Shown: positions 1 through 7,589 of the stretch, in pieces | Layout of the letters: each line of letters starts with the position of its first letter | Position numbering within the stretch: position 1 is the first letter of the stretch | Source: Candidatus Hydrogenedentota bacterium | GTDB lineage: Bacteria; Spirochaetota; Leptospiria; Turneriellales; J094 | Assembly: GCA_003695005.1 (NCBI GenBank) | Contig: RFJE01000348.1 | Coordinates: forward strand, 1-9,785 | Direction of reading: 5' to 3' | DNA length: 9,785 nucleotides | The notes under the pieces: model-generated | Told to the model about the DNA's origin: nothing | Database searches by the model: none | Seen by the model: only the letters and a program-made list of their open reading frames with translations | Translations under genes and position numbers: made by a program

Positions 1-11
1 AAAAATGAAGA

Positions 12-1253
12 TCAAAAAACCTTAGCAAAAAAGTCTCCTTTGGCTGATGTGCTTTTTGATACTGGCAGTTTGATAACATGGAATTTACCAGAAGCTAAGG
101 GTCTGTGGAAATAAACTTTATCGCCTTGCGTAATTTTCGCATGGAACTGACCTAACTCTTCTTTGCAAGTAAAATAAAGCAAGAAATTTCTTGTTTTCCT
201 TTCTTTACGGTAATGACAAATGGGAGCTTGTACATCATAGTAAACCGTCATATTTTTAACAAGTTCTTGATTTCCAATGACATCTTCACTATAAAATTGG
301 ATTTTATATAAAGTGTTTTTTGCACCATCTTCAATGGGAAACTCAATTTTTTGTGAGAGTGCTTTTTTTTCAGGGTAGATTAACTCTACATGAATTTTTT
401 TGATTGGTGATAAAGAATCTTTGGCGTGAAAAAACAGCTTTGTTTTTCTACTCACATAATAAATTCCGTTATGAAAAAGATACTTCCCCTGAAAAAGAAA
501 GCCTGTTTCAGGAGCATCTGCGTCATGCAAAAAATTATACTTTTTGAGCGGTATCCAAAACGGTTTTCCTTTTTTATCTGTTGTTTTTTTAAAAAAGAGA
601 ATATGATATTGTTCTTCGGGGCTAAGTTGAATTTTACCCGGCCAGGGTTTTAAAGGTTTCTCGTTCTCTTTGTACCAGACATTACTTTCTTCGGGAAAAT
701 CGACCTTAAAAATACTAGGGCGATAATATAAAATTTTCTGATTGTCAGAAACTTGAATTTCTTCAAATATGGATTTCTTTTTTTTCACTTTTTTAACTTT
801 TGGTGGATTAATCTCCACAAGATAATTTTTTAAGGAAAGCCATTTTGTTGGCATACCAGCTAGCTTTGTCTTATCTATGCATCTTGCTCGAAAAAAAGAG
901 TACGGATAAGAAAGTTCTTTTTGAATGATGATTTTATCTGTTTTTACAGGATATTTCTCTACAAAAATGTCTTCTGCAAACTGACCTTCATACTCGGGTT
1001 TTCGTTCTAACCATTCTAACTGGCACTCCTGTGCTTTTTCGGGAATTTTCATGACAAAGCAATAGAAAGAAATTTTTGTTTTAGGATTTTTTATAAGACT
1101 CTTACATTCATCGGGAATTTTGCGTTTAGACTTAGTTGTTTGCTTGTCTATTACTTTGTCCTTTGTTGTGTTTGTCTCTTGCGCATATATTCCGGTGAGT
1201 AAAACTGCAAAGGATACCGCTAAAAATTTCGTCCGGTTGACTTTTTGCATCAT
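12..1253 (-). CDS. Secreted hypothetical protein with OmpL47-like C-terminal segment
   Basis: This 413-residue protein has a classical signal peptide: basic residues near the N-terminus, a hydrophobic stretch at about residues 10-22, and a likely signal peptidase I site after IYA, before QE at 25-26. No lipobox cysteine is present, so it should be a periplasmic or exported soluble protein. Residues 263-345 resemble the OmpL47-type or Ig-like repeats of Leptospira surface proteins: a YYVS start, AKDSLSPIKKI, then YSEDVIGNQE and a YYDVQAP ending. Residues 150-160 are a lysine-rich linker. There are seven cysteines, at about 50, 65, 77, 125, 346, 363 and the signal region being free of them except none, so disulfides are possible. 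The start ATG overlaps the gspG stop as ATGA and is preceded by GAGGAA about 8 nt upstream, which indicates translational coupling. It is the last gene of the operon visible here. A T2SS substrate or accessory factor is conceivable, but the function is unknown. Confidence 0.8.
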   Translation of the reverse strand: MMQKVNRTKFLAVSFAVLLTGIYAQETNTTKDKVIDKQTTKSKRKIPDECKSLIKNPKTKISFYCFVMKIPEKAQECQLEWLERKPEYEGQFAEDIFVEKYPVKTDKIIIQKELSYPYSFFRARCIDKTKLAGMPTKWLSLKNYLVEINPPKVKKVKKKKSIFEEIQVSDNQKILYYRPSIFKVDFPEESNVWYKENEKPLKPWPGKIQLSPEEQYHILFFKKTTDKKGKPFWIPLKKYNFLHDADAPETGFLFQGKYLFHNGIYYVSRKTKLFFHAKDSLSPIKKIHVELIYPEKKALSQKIEFPIEDGAKNTLYKIQFYSEDVIGNQELVKNMTVYYDVQAPICHYRKERKTRNFLLYFTCKEELGQFHAKITQGDKVYFHRPLASGKFHVIKLPVSKSTSAKGDFFAKVF

Positions 1254-1750
1254 TCTAAATTTTCCTCTAAAAGCTCACCTTCTAAACTTTCGTCAAACTC
1301 ATCTTGCAAGCCACCTTCGCCTAATTTACTTCCGCCAGCTTGGGTAATATCGTCCTTTGTTCCAATAATATTATCTGGTCCGGCACAAACAATTTGGAAA
1401 CTTTGCCTTTTTTTACCACCGGCATCTTTTACAGTATATTGATACGGAACACCCCAAGGGTCTAGCAATTGTTTGTTATCATTAAACTTGGCTTTGTCTA
1501 GATATTTTTCTGCAATCACTCGCAAAGACGAAGGATACTCTCCATTTACACTGTAATAACTATTGAGGGCAGTTGTGAGTGTGCCAATTTCGGACTTCGC
1601 AGAAGTAATTTTAGCATCGTCTAAATAAGCCGTTACTTTCGGTGCTACCACAGCGGCTAAAATACCAATAATGATGAGCACCACCATGATTTCGAGCAAA
1701 GTAAAGGCTCGACGTACCTTTTTAATAACGCAAACGGGATTCTTCCTCAT
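1250..1750 (-). CDS. gspG: Type II secretion system major pseudopilin GspG
   Basis: GspG is the main subunit of the inner-membrane-anchored T2SS pseudopilus, which pushes folded periplasmic proteins through the outer-membrane secretin. The protein shows a class III prepilin leader: basic KKVRR, then A|FTLLEIMVVLIIIGILAAVV with Glu at mature position 5. The GspG-specific C-terminal part follows, with NGEYPSS, LLDPWGVPYQY and a calcium-loop-like GPDNIIGTKDD. The residue before the cleavage site is Ala instead of the usual Gly. An acidic tail of about 30 residues follows the calcium loop, longer than in typical GspG. An upstream in-frame ATG at 1765 gives 171 residues. I prefer the ATG at 1750 (166 residues) because GAGGAA at 1755-1760 lies 4 nt upstream of it. 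The start lies inside the end of the upstream gene and the stop overlaps the next start by 4 nt, so the three genes form one operon. The family assignment is firm. Confidence 0.92.
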   Translation of the reverse strand: MRKNPVCVIKKVRRAFTLLEIMVVLIIIGILAAVVAPKVTAYLDDAKITSAKSEIGTLTTALNSYYSVNGEYPSSLRVIAEKYLDKAKFNDNKQLLDPWGVPYQYTVKDAGGKKRQSFQIVCAGPDNIIGTKDDITQAGGSKLGEGGLQDEFDESLEGELLEENLE

Positions 1751-2774
1751 AATCTTCCTCTTCATCTCGTTGTGGCAAACTACCTTCTACTGTATTATTA
1801 TTACTCTCCGTTACTGTTGTGCTAGACTGGGTTGTTTGCTTTTCTGTTGTACTTGTAGTGGCTTCTTCCTTTTGGGTTTGTTCCTTTCGATTTGTACTTT
1901 CTTCACTTGTATTTTCTTTCGAAGTTTCTGTAACTCTCTTTTTTATTCTTTTTGTTCCTAAAAGATAAGCCCGATACACTTCGAACATACTGGCTTGCCA
2001 CTGGACTTCTGGCTTCTCTTGTTTTGCAATTGTAAACATAATTCCTTTTTGTACGCTTTGTTTCAAACTCTTATAAATTTCATCTATTGCTTTTTTTCGT
2101 TTATTGGCATTTGCTATTTTTTTCTTAAGCTCTTTTTCTAATGACTGCTTCGATTTTTGCCAAAACTCTTCCATTGCTTCTTGTTTTAAGGAAAGAGAAC
2201 CTTTTAGTAAAATTGTTTGCTTTTTCCAATCAATATCCATTTCCGTTATTTGTATTTTTCCAATTTCGGTTTCGTATTGTGCTTTATTTAAAAGTTTTAC
2301 ATGTTCTTGATTCGCAGAAATTTCTATACCAAAAGATTGGATTGGAAAGACAAGCCTTTTTTGGCTTAAAAAATCATTCCACTTTTTTTGTAACGCATGT
2401 TGTTTTTTATGTGATATTTTTCCAACAGACGGCAATGCTTTATTCGCAGCAAACTGGATTTTTATTTTAGCGGGCTTGCTAAACCAAAGAGTCGAAGCTG
2501 GATTTTGCCAATTCACTTTATTTAATAAAACAGCATCTTTAAAAAGAGACTTTTCTAAATTCTGCGGAGAGCCCTGTACATTTTGAAGGGTAATGCCTGC
2601 AAAAAACCAAACGGGAGAAACCTCAAAATTTTGCCATTCCATCTGGTAGCCCGATACTTTTGCCACTACTTTACGGATTTCAGCTGGCTCCACTGACAAT
2701 TTCATTGCATAATAGAGTGCTATCCATATCAATAAAATAGCAAAAACACTGCTGATTAGAAATTTCTTTTTCAT
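1722..2774 (-). CDS. Membrane-anchored AsmA/GspN-like protein, first gene of gspG operon
   Basis: The protein has 350 residues from the ATG at 2774; a TTG at 2792 would add six residues and is less likely. It has one N-terminal membrane segment (FLISSVFAILLIWIALYYAM) just after MKKK, so the rest should be periplasmic. The next section, SGYQMEWQNFEVSPVWFFAGITLQNV, has the pattern of the AsmA/GspN N-terminal fold (glycine-aromatic, then a hydrophobic ITLQNV strand). A lysine- and glutamate-rich probable helix or coiled coil runs over about residues 200-242. The last 65-70 residues are a low-complexity Ser/Thr/Glu/Gln/Lys tail ending in an acidic cluster (RDEEEDYEEESRLRY), probably disordered. 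Its 3' end overlaps gspG by 29 nt from the preferred gspG start, so the two are translationally coupled. A T2SS accessory role, perhaps GspN-like, is inferred from context and weak pattern similarity. No catalytic motif is visible. Confidence 0.75.
   Translation of the reverse strand: MKKKFLISSVFAILLIWIALYYAMKLSVEPAEIRKVVAKVSGYQMEWQNFEVSPVWFFAGITLQNVQGSPQNLEKSLFKDAVLLNKVNWQNPASTLWFSKPAKIKIQFAANKALPSVGKISHKKQHALQKKWNDFLSQKRLVFPIQSFGIEISANQEHVKLLNKAQYETEIGKIQITEMDIDWKKQTILLKGSLSLKQEAMEEFWQKSKQSLEKELKKKIANANKRKKAIDEIYKSLKQSVQKGIMFTIAKQEKPEVQWQASMFEVYRAYLLGTKRIKKRVTETSKENTSEESTNRKEQTQKEEATTSTTEKQTTQSSTTVTESNNNTVEGSLPQRDEEEDYEEESRLRY
1755..1760 (-). promoter_or_regulatory. Ribosome binding site deciding the gspG start
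   Basis: On the minus strand GAGGAA lies 4 nt before the ATG at 1750. The alternative ATG at 1765 has only a weak ACGAG before it. The site is embedded in the acidic, GAA/GAG-rich codons at the end of the upstream membrane-protein gene, so one purine-rich stretch serves as both coding sequence and ribosome binding site. Confidence 0.6.
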
Positions 2775-2914
2775 ATCGTATTTTCGCGACAAGGTTTATG
2801 CAGTCAAGTGATTTCGTAACTGTAGTTTTTCGGTTGTCGGATTGTAAGCAATGTCTTATTTGGCCTTCATAAGTTAGATGGTAATTTGTGTAAAAAGTAA
2901 ACAAAGGAAAAAAT
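2775..2914. promoter_or_regulatory. Divergent control region between gspG operon and korAB
   Basis: This 140-bp non-coding stretch separates two divergent operons and should hold both promoters. Candidate -35-like hexamers on the plus strand are TTGTCG at 2834, TTGTAA at 2842 and TTGGCC at 2860. None pairs with a good TATAAT at 16-18 nt, so I do not call a specific promoter. No strong hairpin is present. A clear ribosome binding site for korA (AAAGGA, 2903-2908) lies at its right end, 6 nt before the ATG at 2915. No comparable site precedes the minus-strand ATG at 2774. Confidence 0.35.
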
Positions 2915-4807
2915 ATGAAGTCTATCGTAGATGCGCCAGATAGTTTGTTTCAGCCAAACAATCACGAAAAGAGTGTGGAAGAAGTCGATCAAGTTACCAT
3001 TCGCTTTGCAGGCGATAGTGGTGACGGGATGCAGTTAGCAGGCAGTCGCTTTACAAGCACAACCGCTCTTTTTGGCAATGAATTAGCAACCTTGCCTGAT
3101 TTTCCTGCGGAGATACGTGCGCCGGCTGGAACCGTGGCTGGGGTATCGGGATACCAAATTCATTTTTCTAAAAGTAGCATTCATACACCAGGCGATCAGC
3201 CAGAAGTTCTTGTTGCCATGAATCCGGCTGCGTTAAAAGCCAATATTAAAGATTTAGCTCCTCATGGACTTATCATTTTAAATAGCGATACTTTTACGGA
3301 AGCAAATTTAAAAAAAGCAGGTTATGAATCAGACCCTCGAGAAGATGGCTCTTTGCAAAACTTTCGGGTTGTAGAAGTTCCGATTACAAAACTAACCCGC
3401 GAAGCCCTCAAAGATTTAGATATTTCAGATAAAGATAAGGATCGGTGCAAAAACATGTTTGCACTTGGTCTAAGCTTTTGGATGTTTGATCGATCCCTAA
3501 CTCCAACACTTGAGTGGATTGAAAAAAAGTTCGCCTCGAAACCGGAAATTGCAAAAGCCAACACTCTAGCTCTTCGAGCTGGCTATAACTTTGCCGACAC
3601 TACCGAGCTCTTACCTGTTCACTTTAAAGTAGAAAAAGCAGAATTAGAGCCAGGTACATATCGCAATATTACAGGCAATGAAGCACTATCACTTGGTGTT
3701 ATTGCAGCGGCTTCTTTAAGTAAAACTGGCGTTTTTTTAGGTGCATACCCTATCACCCCTGCTTCGGATATTTTACATTATTTAGCCCGTTACACAGAGT
3801 ATGGCATTTCTGTATTCCAAGCCGAAGACGAAATTGCCGCTATCTGTGCGGCAATTGGCGCAAGCTATGCTGGATCTTTAGGCATTACAGCAACTTCTGG
3901 TCCCGGAATGGCATTAAAATCTGAAGCATTGAATTTAGCTGTTATGGCGGAATTACCTCTTGTGGTTGTGAATGTACAAAGAGGCGGGCCATCAACAGGT
4001 CTTCCAACAAAGCCGGAACAAGCTGATTTATTCCAAGCCATGTACGGCCGAAATGGCGAAAGTCCTGTTGCGGTGGTAGCTGCTCGATCGCCCGTAGATT
4101 GCTTTTATAAAGTCTTAAAAGCATTCCAATTAGCGGTTAAGTACATGGCACCCGTGGTTTTACTTTCCGATGGATATTTAGCCAATGGCAGCGAAAGTTG
4201 GCGGCTTCCAAAAGTCTCGGAATTAGATCCAATAGAAGTAAAATATAAACAAACTTTGGATAATGCCGATAAGTTTTATCCCTATGAACGGGACGAAAAA
4301 ACATTAGCCCGGCCCTGGGTAAAGCCGGGTACACCTGGATTAGAACATCGAATTGGTGGACTTGAAAAAGAAGATAAAACCGGTAACGTAAGCTACGACC
4401 CCGAAAACCATGAGAAAATGGTACATTTTCGAAAAGAAAAAATCCAAAGAATGAAAGCAGATATCCCAAAATTAGAAGTTCTTGGCACAGACAATCCCTC
4501 GGATGTTTTACTAGTAGGTTGGGGTTCCAGTTATGGTGCTATTTATGATGCAAGGGAACGCCTAGCTAAAGAAGGTATTTTTGTGCACCAAACCCATTTT
4601 GATTATATAAATCCAATGCCGTCGAATGCAGAAGAAGTTTTACACTCATACAAAACAGTTATTGTACCAGAGCTGAACCTTGGGCAATTTGCTTTTATTT
4701 TGCAAGGCACATTTGCTAAAAAAGTTATTCCAATTACACAAGTAAAAGGCCAACCTTTTCGGGTCAATACTCTTGTAAAACGAATCAAAGAAATTCTAGG
4801 GAAATAA
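2915..4807 (+). CDS. korA: 2-oxoacid:ferredoxin oxidoreductase, fused gamma-alpha subunit (KorA type)
   Basis: KorA is the larger subunit of a thiamine-diphosphate enzyme that decarboxylates a 2-oxoacid, most likely 2-oxoglutarate to succinyl-CoA, and passes electrons to ferredoxin. The 630 residues hold the usual domain order of the two-subunit enzymes. A gamma domain lies at about 26-230 (VTIRFAGDSGDGMQLAG, then PAEIRAPAGTVAGVSGYQI). The pyrimidine-binding alpha domain starts at about 253, with GNEALSLG, YPITPAS at 279-285, QAEDEIAA, TSGPG and RGGPSTGLPTKPEQADL at 356-372. A C-terminal transketolase-like domain spans about 527-628 (VLLVGWGSSYGAI, VPELNLGQF). The length fits KorA. AAAGGA sits 6 nt before the ATG. 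korB follows after 10 nt, so the two form an operon. Family membership is secure. Substrate choice (2-oxoglutarate rather than pyruvate or branched-chain oxoacids) is inferred from the fused gamma-alpha layout and overall resemblance to KorA. Confidence 0.92.
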   Translation: MKSIVDAPDSLFQPNNHEKSVEEVDQVTIRFAGDSGDGMQLAGSRFTSTTALFGNELATLPDFPAEIRAPAGTVAGVSGYQIHFSKSSIHTPGDQPEVLVAMNPAALKANIKDLAPHGLIILNSDTFTEANLKKAGYESDPREDGSLQNFRVVEVPITKLTREALKDLDISDKDKDRCKNMFALGLSFWMFDRSLTPTLEWIEKKFASKPEIAKANTLALRAGYNFADTTELLPVHFKVEKAELEPGTYRNITGNEALSLGVIAAASLSKTGVFLGAYPITPASDILHYLARYTEYGISVFQAEDEIAAICAAIGASYAGSLGITATSGPGMALKSEALNLAVMAELPLVVVNVQRGGPSTGLPTKPEQADLFQAMYGRNGESPVAVVAARSPVDCFYKVLKAFQLAVKYMAPVVLLSDGYLANGSESWRLPKVSELDPIEVKYKQTLDNADKFYPYERDEKTLARPWVKPGTPGLEHRIGGLEKEDKTGNVSYDPENHEKMVHFRKEKIQRMKADIPKLEVLGTDNPSDVLLVGWGSSYGAIYDARERLAKEGIFVHQTHFDYINPMPSNAEEVLHSYKTVIVPELNLGQFAFILQGTFAKKVIPITQVKGQPFRVNTLVKRIKEILGK

Positions 4808-4817
4808 GGAAAGAACG

Positions 4818-5825
4818 ATGACAAAACAATATACAAAAAAAGATTTTGCTTCGGATAATGAAGTCCGATGGTGCCCCGGTTGTGGGGATTATTCCATTTT
4901 AACGGCCGTGCAAAAAACCCTGCCGGAATTAGGGGTGCCAAAAGAAAAATTTGTCTTTATAAGCGGAATTGGTTGCTCCTCTCGCTTTCCTTATTATATG
5001 AATACGTATGGTTTTCATACTATTCACGGGCGAGCTCCTGCCATAGCCACTGGGGTTAAAATTGCAAATCCCGATTTATCTGTCTGGGTTATTACAGGAG
5101 ATGGTGATGCTTTAAGTATTGGGGGGAATCATATCTTGCACGCTCTTCGCCGAAACGTAGATATTAACATTTTACTTTTTAATAATGAAATTTATGGTTT
5201 AACAAAAGGACAAGCTTCTCCTACAACGCATTATGGGCAAAAGACAAAGTCTACACCAAGTGGAAATCCAAGTAGGCCTGTTCGACCGCTCCATGTTGCT
5301 TTAGGATCGGAAGCAACTTTTATTGCTAGAACAGCAGATGTTCTTATGAAACATATGCAAGGTGTCTTAAAAGAAGCGTACTATCACAACGGTGGTACTT
5401 TTATTGAGATATTACAAAACTGCCATATTTTTAATGATGGTGTTTTTAAAAACATATTAGATAAAAAAATTCGGGATGATAGAATTATTCTTTTAGAAGA
5501 TGGAAAGCCAATGGTTTTTGGTGCAAACTCAGACAAAGGCTTGCGTATTAATGCTCTTGGTAAATTAGAAGTCGTTTCCTTAGAAGAGTACTCTGTGGAT
5601 GATTTACTCGTTCACGATGTAAAAAATCCCGATCCCGGAATTCATTTTATGCTGGCTGATATGGAGCCACCTGAATACCCCGAAGCGATGGGAGTTATCC
5701 GTGCTGTAAAAGAGCCTACCTTTGGAGAGCAAATAAGGCACACAATGAAAGTTCATGCCGAGCAAGCAGCTACTCCGAATTTAGAAAAACTCTTATACAG
5801 TGGTGAAACTTGGACTGTGGAGTAA
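4818..5825 (+). CDS. korB: 2-oxoacid:ferredoxin oxidoreductase, beta subunit (KorB type)
   Basis: KorB is the partner of KorA. It binds the diphosphate of thiamine diphosphate and a [4Fe-4S] cluster, and works in the cytoplasm. In 335 residues the expected marks are present: CPGCGDY (Cys19, Cys22), GIGCSSR (Cys53) and LQNCHIFNDG (Cys202), matching the four cluster cysteines of this family. The metal and thiamine diphosphate motif is GDGDALSIGGNH at 94-105, followed by FNNEIYGLTKGQASPTT at 121-137. No extra ferredoxin domain is fused, so a separate ferredoxin must accept the electrons; none is encoded in the window. AAGGA at 4806-4810 overlaps the korA stop codon and lies 7 nt before the ATG, which ties translation of the two subunits together. 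A perfect stem-loop about 70 nt after the stop may end the transcript or protect its 3' end. Confidence 0.93.
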   Translation: MTKQYTKKDFASDNEVRWCPGCGDYSILTAVQKTLPELGVPKEKFVFISGIGCSSRFPYYMNTYGFHTIHGRAPAIATGVKIANPDLSVWVITGDGDALSIGGNHILHALRRNVDINILLFNNEIYGLTKGQASPTTHYGQKTKSTPSGNPSRPVRPLHVALGSEATFIARTADVLMKHMQGVLKEAYYHNGGTFIEILQNCHIFNDGVFKNILDKKIRDDRIILLEDGKPMVFGANSDKGLRINALGKLEVVSLEEYSVDDLLVHDVKNPDPGIHFMLADMEPPEYPEAMGVIRAVKEPTFGEQIRHTMKVHAEQAATPNLEKLLYSGETWTVE

Positions 5826-5892
5826 TTTTACGAGCTTGTGCGCCCACTTCCTGTTGACACACAAGCGGGACGCTTCAATGCGGCATGTTTGC

Positions 5893-5926
5893 AAGAGTCT
5901 GTGCGCTAGTTGGCGCACAGACTCTT
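5893..5926. terminator. Perfect 14-bp stem-loop at convergent gene junction
   Basis: The arm AAGAGTCTGTGCGC (5893-5906) pairs perfectly with 5913-5926 around a 6-nt TAGTTG loop. It sits between the converging korB and rnj genes, where a bidirectional terminator is expected, and its right arm shares two bases with the rnj stop codon (5925-5927). Neither strand has a T-run after the stem, so it does not fit the standard intrinsic terminator model. It may act as a 3'-end stabiliser or a U-tract-independent terminator. The preceding 67 bp (5826-5892) hold only a weak 7-bp stem (5834-5840 with 5860-5866). Confidence 0.55.
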
Positions 5927-7589
5927 ACGTCCATATAATATGGACATAAGGGTATTTTCGAAGCTCACGACCATTGAGTTTGTATATTTTTTCCCGAATT
6001 TTTTTCTCTTTTTTCGAAGAGTCTGAGTTCATCACATTGTCTATAATCTCGGAAGCTTCTTGTAAAAGAGCTGGAAGTTTTTGTTCTATATGTTCAGCGC
6101 TCGCACAAGCAATATACTGCAAATCCTTTAAGCTATTTTTCTTTTGTGATAAAATTACTAAACAAACCCCATGCGAGGATAATGTTCTACGTAAATCATA
6201 AAGTGCAGAATCATAGTGAATTTCACTTCCTTCCATGTAAGGACGTAAAATCGGAATTTTTTCTTCCGCATGCACTCCCCGATACAAACGAAAAACCTGA
6301 TTCGTGGTAACCATTTCTACTTTAGGGGGAGTTGGTAACTTTTGGCAAATCTCTTCAAACTCTCGAAAGTGAATGGGATCACCGTGCACGGGGATTACAA
6401 AACGAGGCGCTAACCAAGAAAGGAGCTTAAATATATCTTCTCTTCTTCCATGGCCACTTGCATGCAAAATTTTTTTACTGCGATCTAAGCCAATGATTTT
6501 TACCCCTGCATCCGCAATTTTATTTAAAGCGTCATAAATCCCAGCTTCATTTCCGGGAATCATGGAACTCGAGTAAATAAGCATATCTTCTGGCGTAAGC
6601 TGTATTTTTGGAATCTCTCCATCAGACAGACGGCGAAAGGCACTTCTCTCATCGGCTTGGCAGCCCGCTACTAACCAAATTGCCCTTTTATTTTTAGGCG
6701 AAGGATCTCTTAATTCATCGGGAGGATAAGGAAATTCCCCGGAAGCATACGCTGCTTTTAACTGCGACTTAATCGACATACCTAAAATACCAACAGGACG
6801 ACTAAGTTTTAATGCGGTTTCATAAATAGCCCGGATTCTTTCAATTTGTGAAGAAAAGGTAGTAACAAAAATTCGACCATGATGGCTTTCGATTGCTTCT
6901 TTTAAGTTCCGAATCGCTTCTCGCTCTGGTGGTGTTTCGCCTGCTATCGTGGACCCCGTGGAATCAATAAAACAATAGTCCACAGGACCAAATTTGATAA
7001 TGTCATTTCTACTATGGCGTGGCTCACTACCTGCAATTTTAAAATCAGAAGTAAAATACAATTTCTTTTTTAATGCTTTTATACTCATGCCTACTGAGAA
7101 TGTCTGAGGAATAGAATGAGGCATAAAAAAATTTCGGATATGAAAATCACCAATGGTAAACTCTGTATTTCTCTTTAAAACATGGTAATCTAAAGGGAAC
7201 TCTCCGACCCCTGCTTCTTTCATCTTAATCGATAAAAACTCTTTTGTAAATTCCGATAAATAAACAGGGGTGTTTTGTGGGATAAGCTCTGTTAAATAAG
7301 GCATCGCACCTATGTGATCTTCATGAGCATGAGTTAAAATAATGGCATCCGGGGAAAAAGACTTCATTACATTAAAATCGGGTAAATACTTTTCGAGTCC
7401 GGGTGTTTGCCAATTCGCAAAACCAATTCCAGCATCAATCCATAGATTCGTTCCGTGAAAAGAAAAAACCGTAAAATTAGCACCGAACTGACCAACTCCC
7501 CCACCAAAAGCCACATATACGGAATTCGATCTTAATTTTTTACGAGAATATCCTTTCCGACTAGATACCTGTGGAACCAAAACCACCAC
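5925..7589 (-). CDS. rnj: Ribonuclease J (metallo-beta-lactamase/beta-CASP RNase)
   Basis: RNase J is a cytoplasmic zinc-dependent endo- and 5'-3' exoribonuclease of mRNA decay and rRNA maturation. The 554 residues match the usual length of about 555. Visible metal ligands are the HAHEDH box at 87-92, His158 in FMPHS and Asp182 in FTSDF. Beta-CASP features follow: IDSTGST at 208-214, VTTFSSQIERI at 242-252, ASGHG at 377-381 and VIPVHGD at 398-404. The first residues are poorly conserved and the mature core begins near YVAFGGGVGQFGANF. The start is GTG. GTG at 7589 and at 7586 are both possible, and GAGGGA just upstream is better spaced for the second. The start lies inside the 3' end of dut, so expression is probably coupled to dut. 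A UlaG-like or other beta-lactamase-fold hydrolase is excluded by the beta-CASP motifs. The J1 or J2 distinction does not apply to a lone copy. Confidence 0.92.
   Translation of the reverse strand: MVVLVPQVSSRKGYSRKKLRSNSVYVAFGGGVGQFGANFTVFSFHGTNLWIDAGIGFANWQTPGLEKYLPDFNVMKSFSPDAIILTHAHEDHIGAMPYLTELIPQNTPVYLSEFTKEFLSIKMKEAGVGEFPLDYHVLKRNTEFTIGDFHIRNFFMPHSIPQTFSVGMSIKALKKKLYFTSDFKIAGSEPRHSRNDIIKFGPVDYCFIDSTGSTIAGETPPEREAIRNLKEAIESHHGRIFVTTFSSQIERIRAIYETALKLSRPVGILGMSIKSQLKAAYASGEFPYPPDELRDPSPKNKRAIWLVAGCQADERSAFRRLSDGEIPKIQLTPEDMLIYSSSMIPGNEAGIYDALNKIADAGVKIIGLDRSKKILHASGHGRREDIFKLLSWLAPRFVIPVHGDPIHFREFEEICQKLPTPPKVEMVTTNQVFRLYRGVHAEEKIPILRPYMEGSEIHYDSALYDLRRTLSSHGVCLVILSQKKNSLKDLQYIACASAEHIEQKLPALLQEASEIIDNVMNSDSSKKEKKIREKIYKLNGRELRKYPYVHIIWT

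Noticed and set aside
363..370. T8 tract (and another at 778-785) inside the secreted-protein gene as a phase-variation switch
   Set aside because: Both encode lysine runs in an AT-rich gene rich in AAA/AAG codons. Eight-base runs are expected there, and the frame is intact.
2680..2904. Minus-strand open frame of 74 codons in the divergent region before korA
   Set aside because: It overlaps the start of the membrane-protein gene in another frame, covers the expected promoters, has no ribosome site and has no recognisable sequence.
4137..4469. Minus-strand open frames inside korA and korB
   Set aside because: They are shadows of strongly conserved plus-strand coding sequence and show no independent signals.
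5854..5859. TTGACA after korB as a promoter
   Set aside because: No -10-like hexamer lies 15-19 nt downstream on the plus strand, and no gene follows in that direction.
5834..5866. 7-bp stem GCTTGTG/CACAAGC after korB as a terminator
   Set aside because: It has a 19-nt loop, low stability and no T-run. The 14-bp stem at 5893-5926 is a far better candidate.
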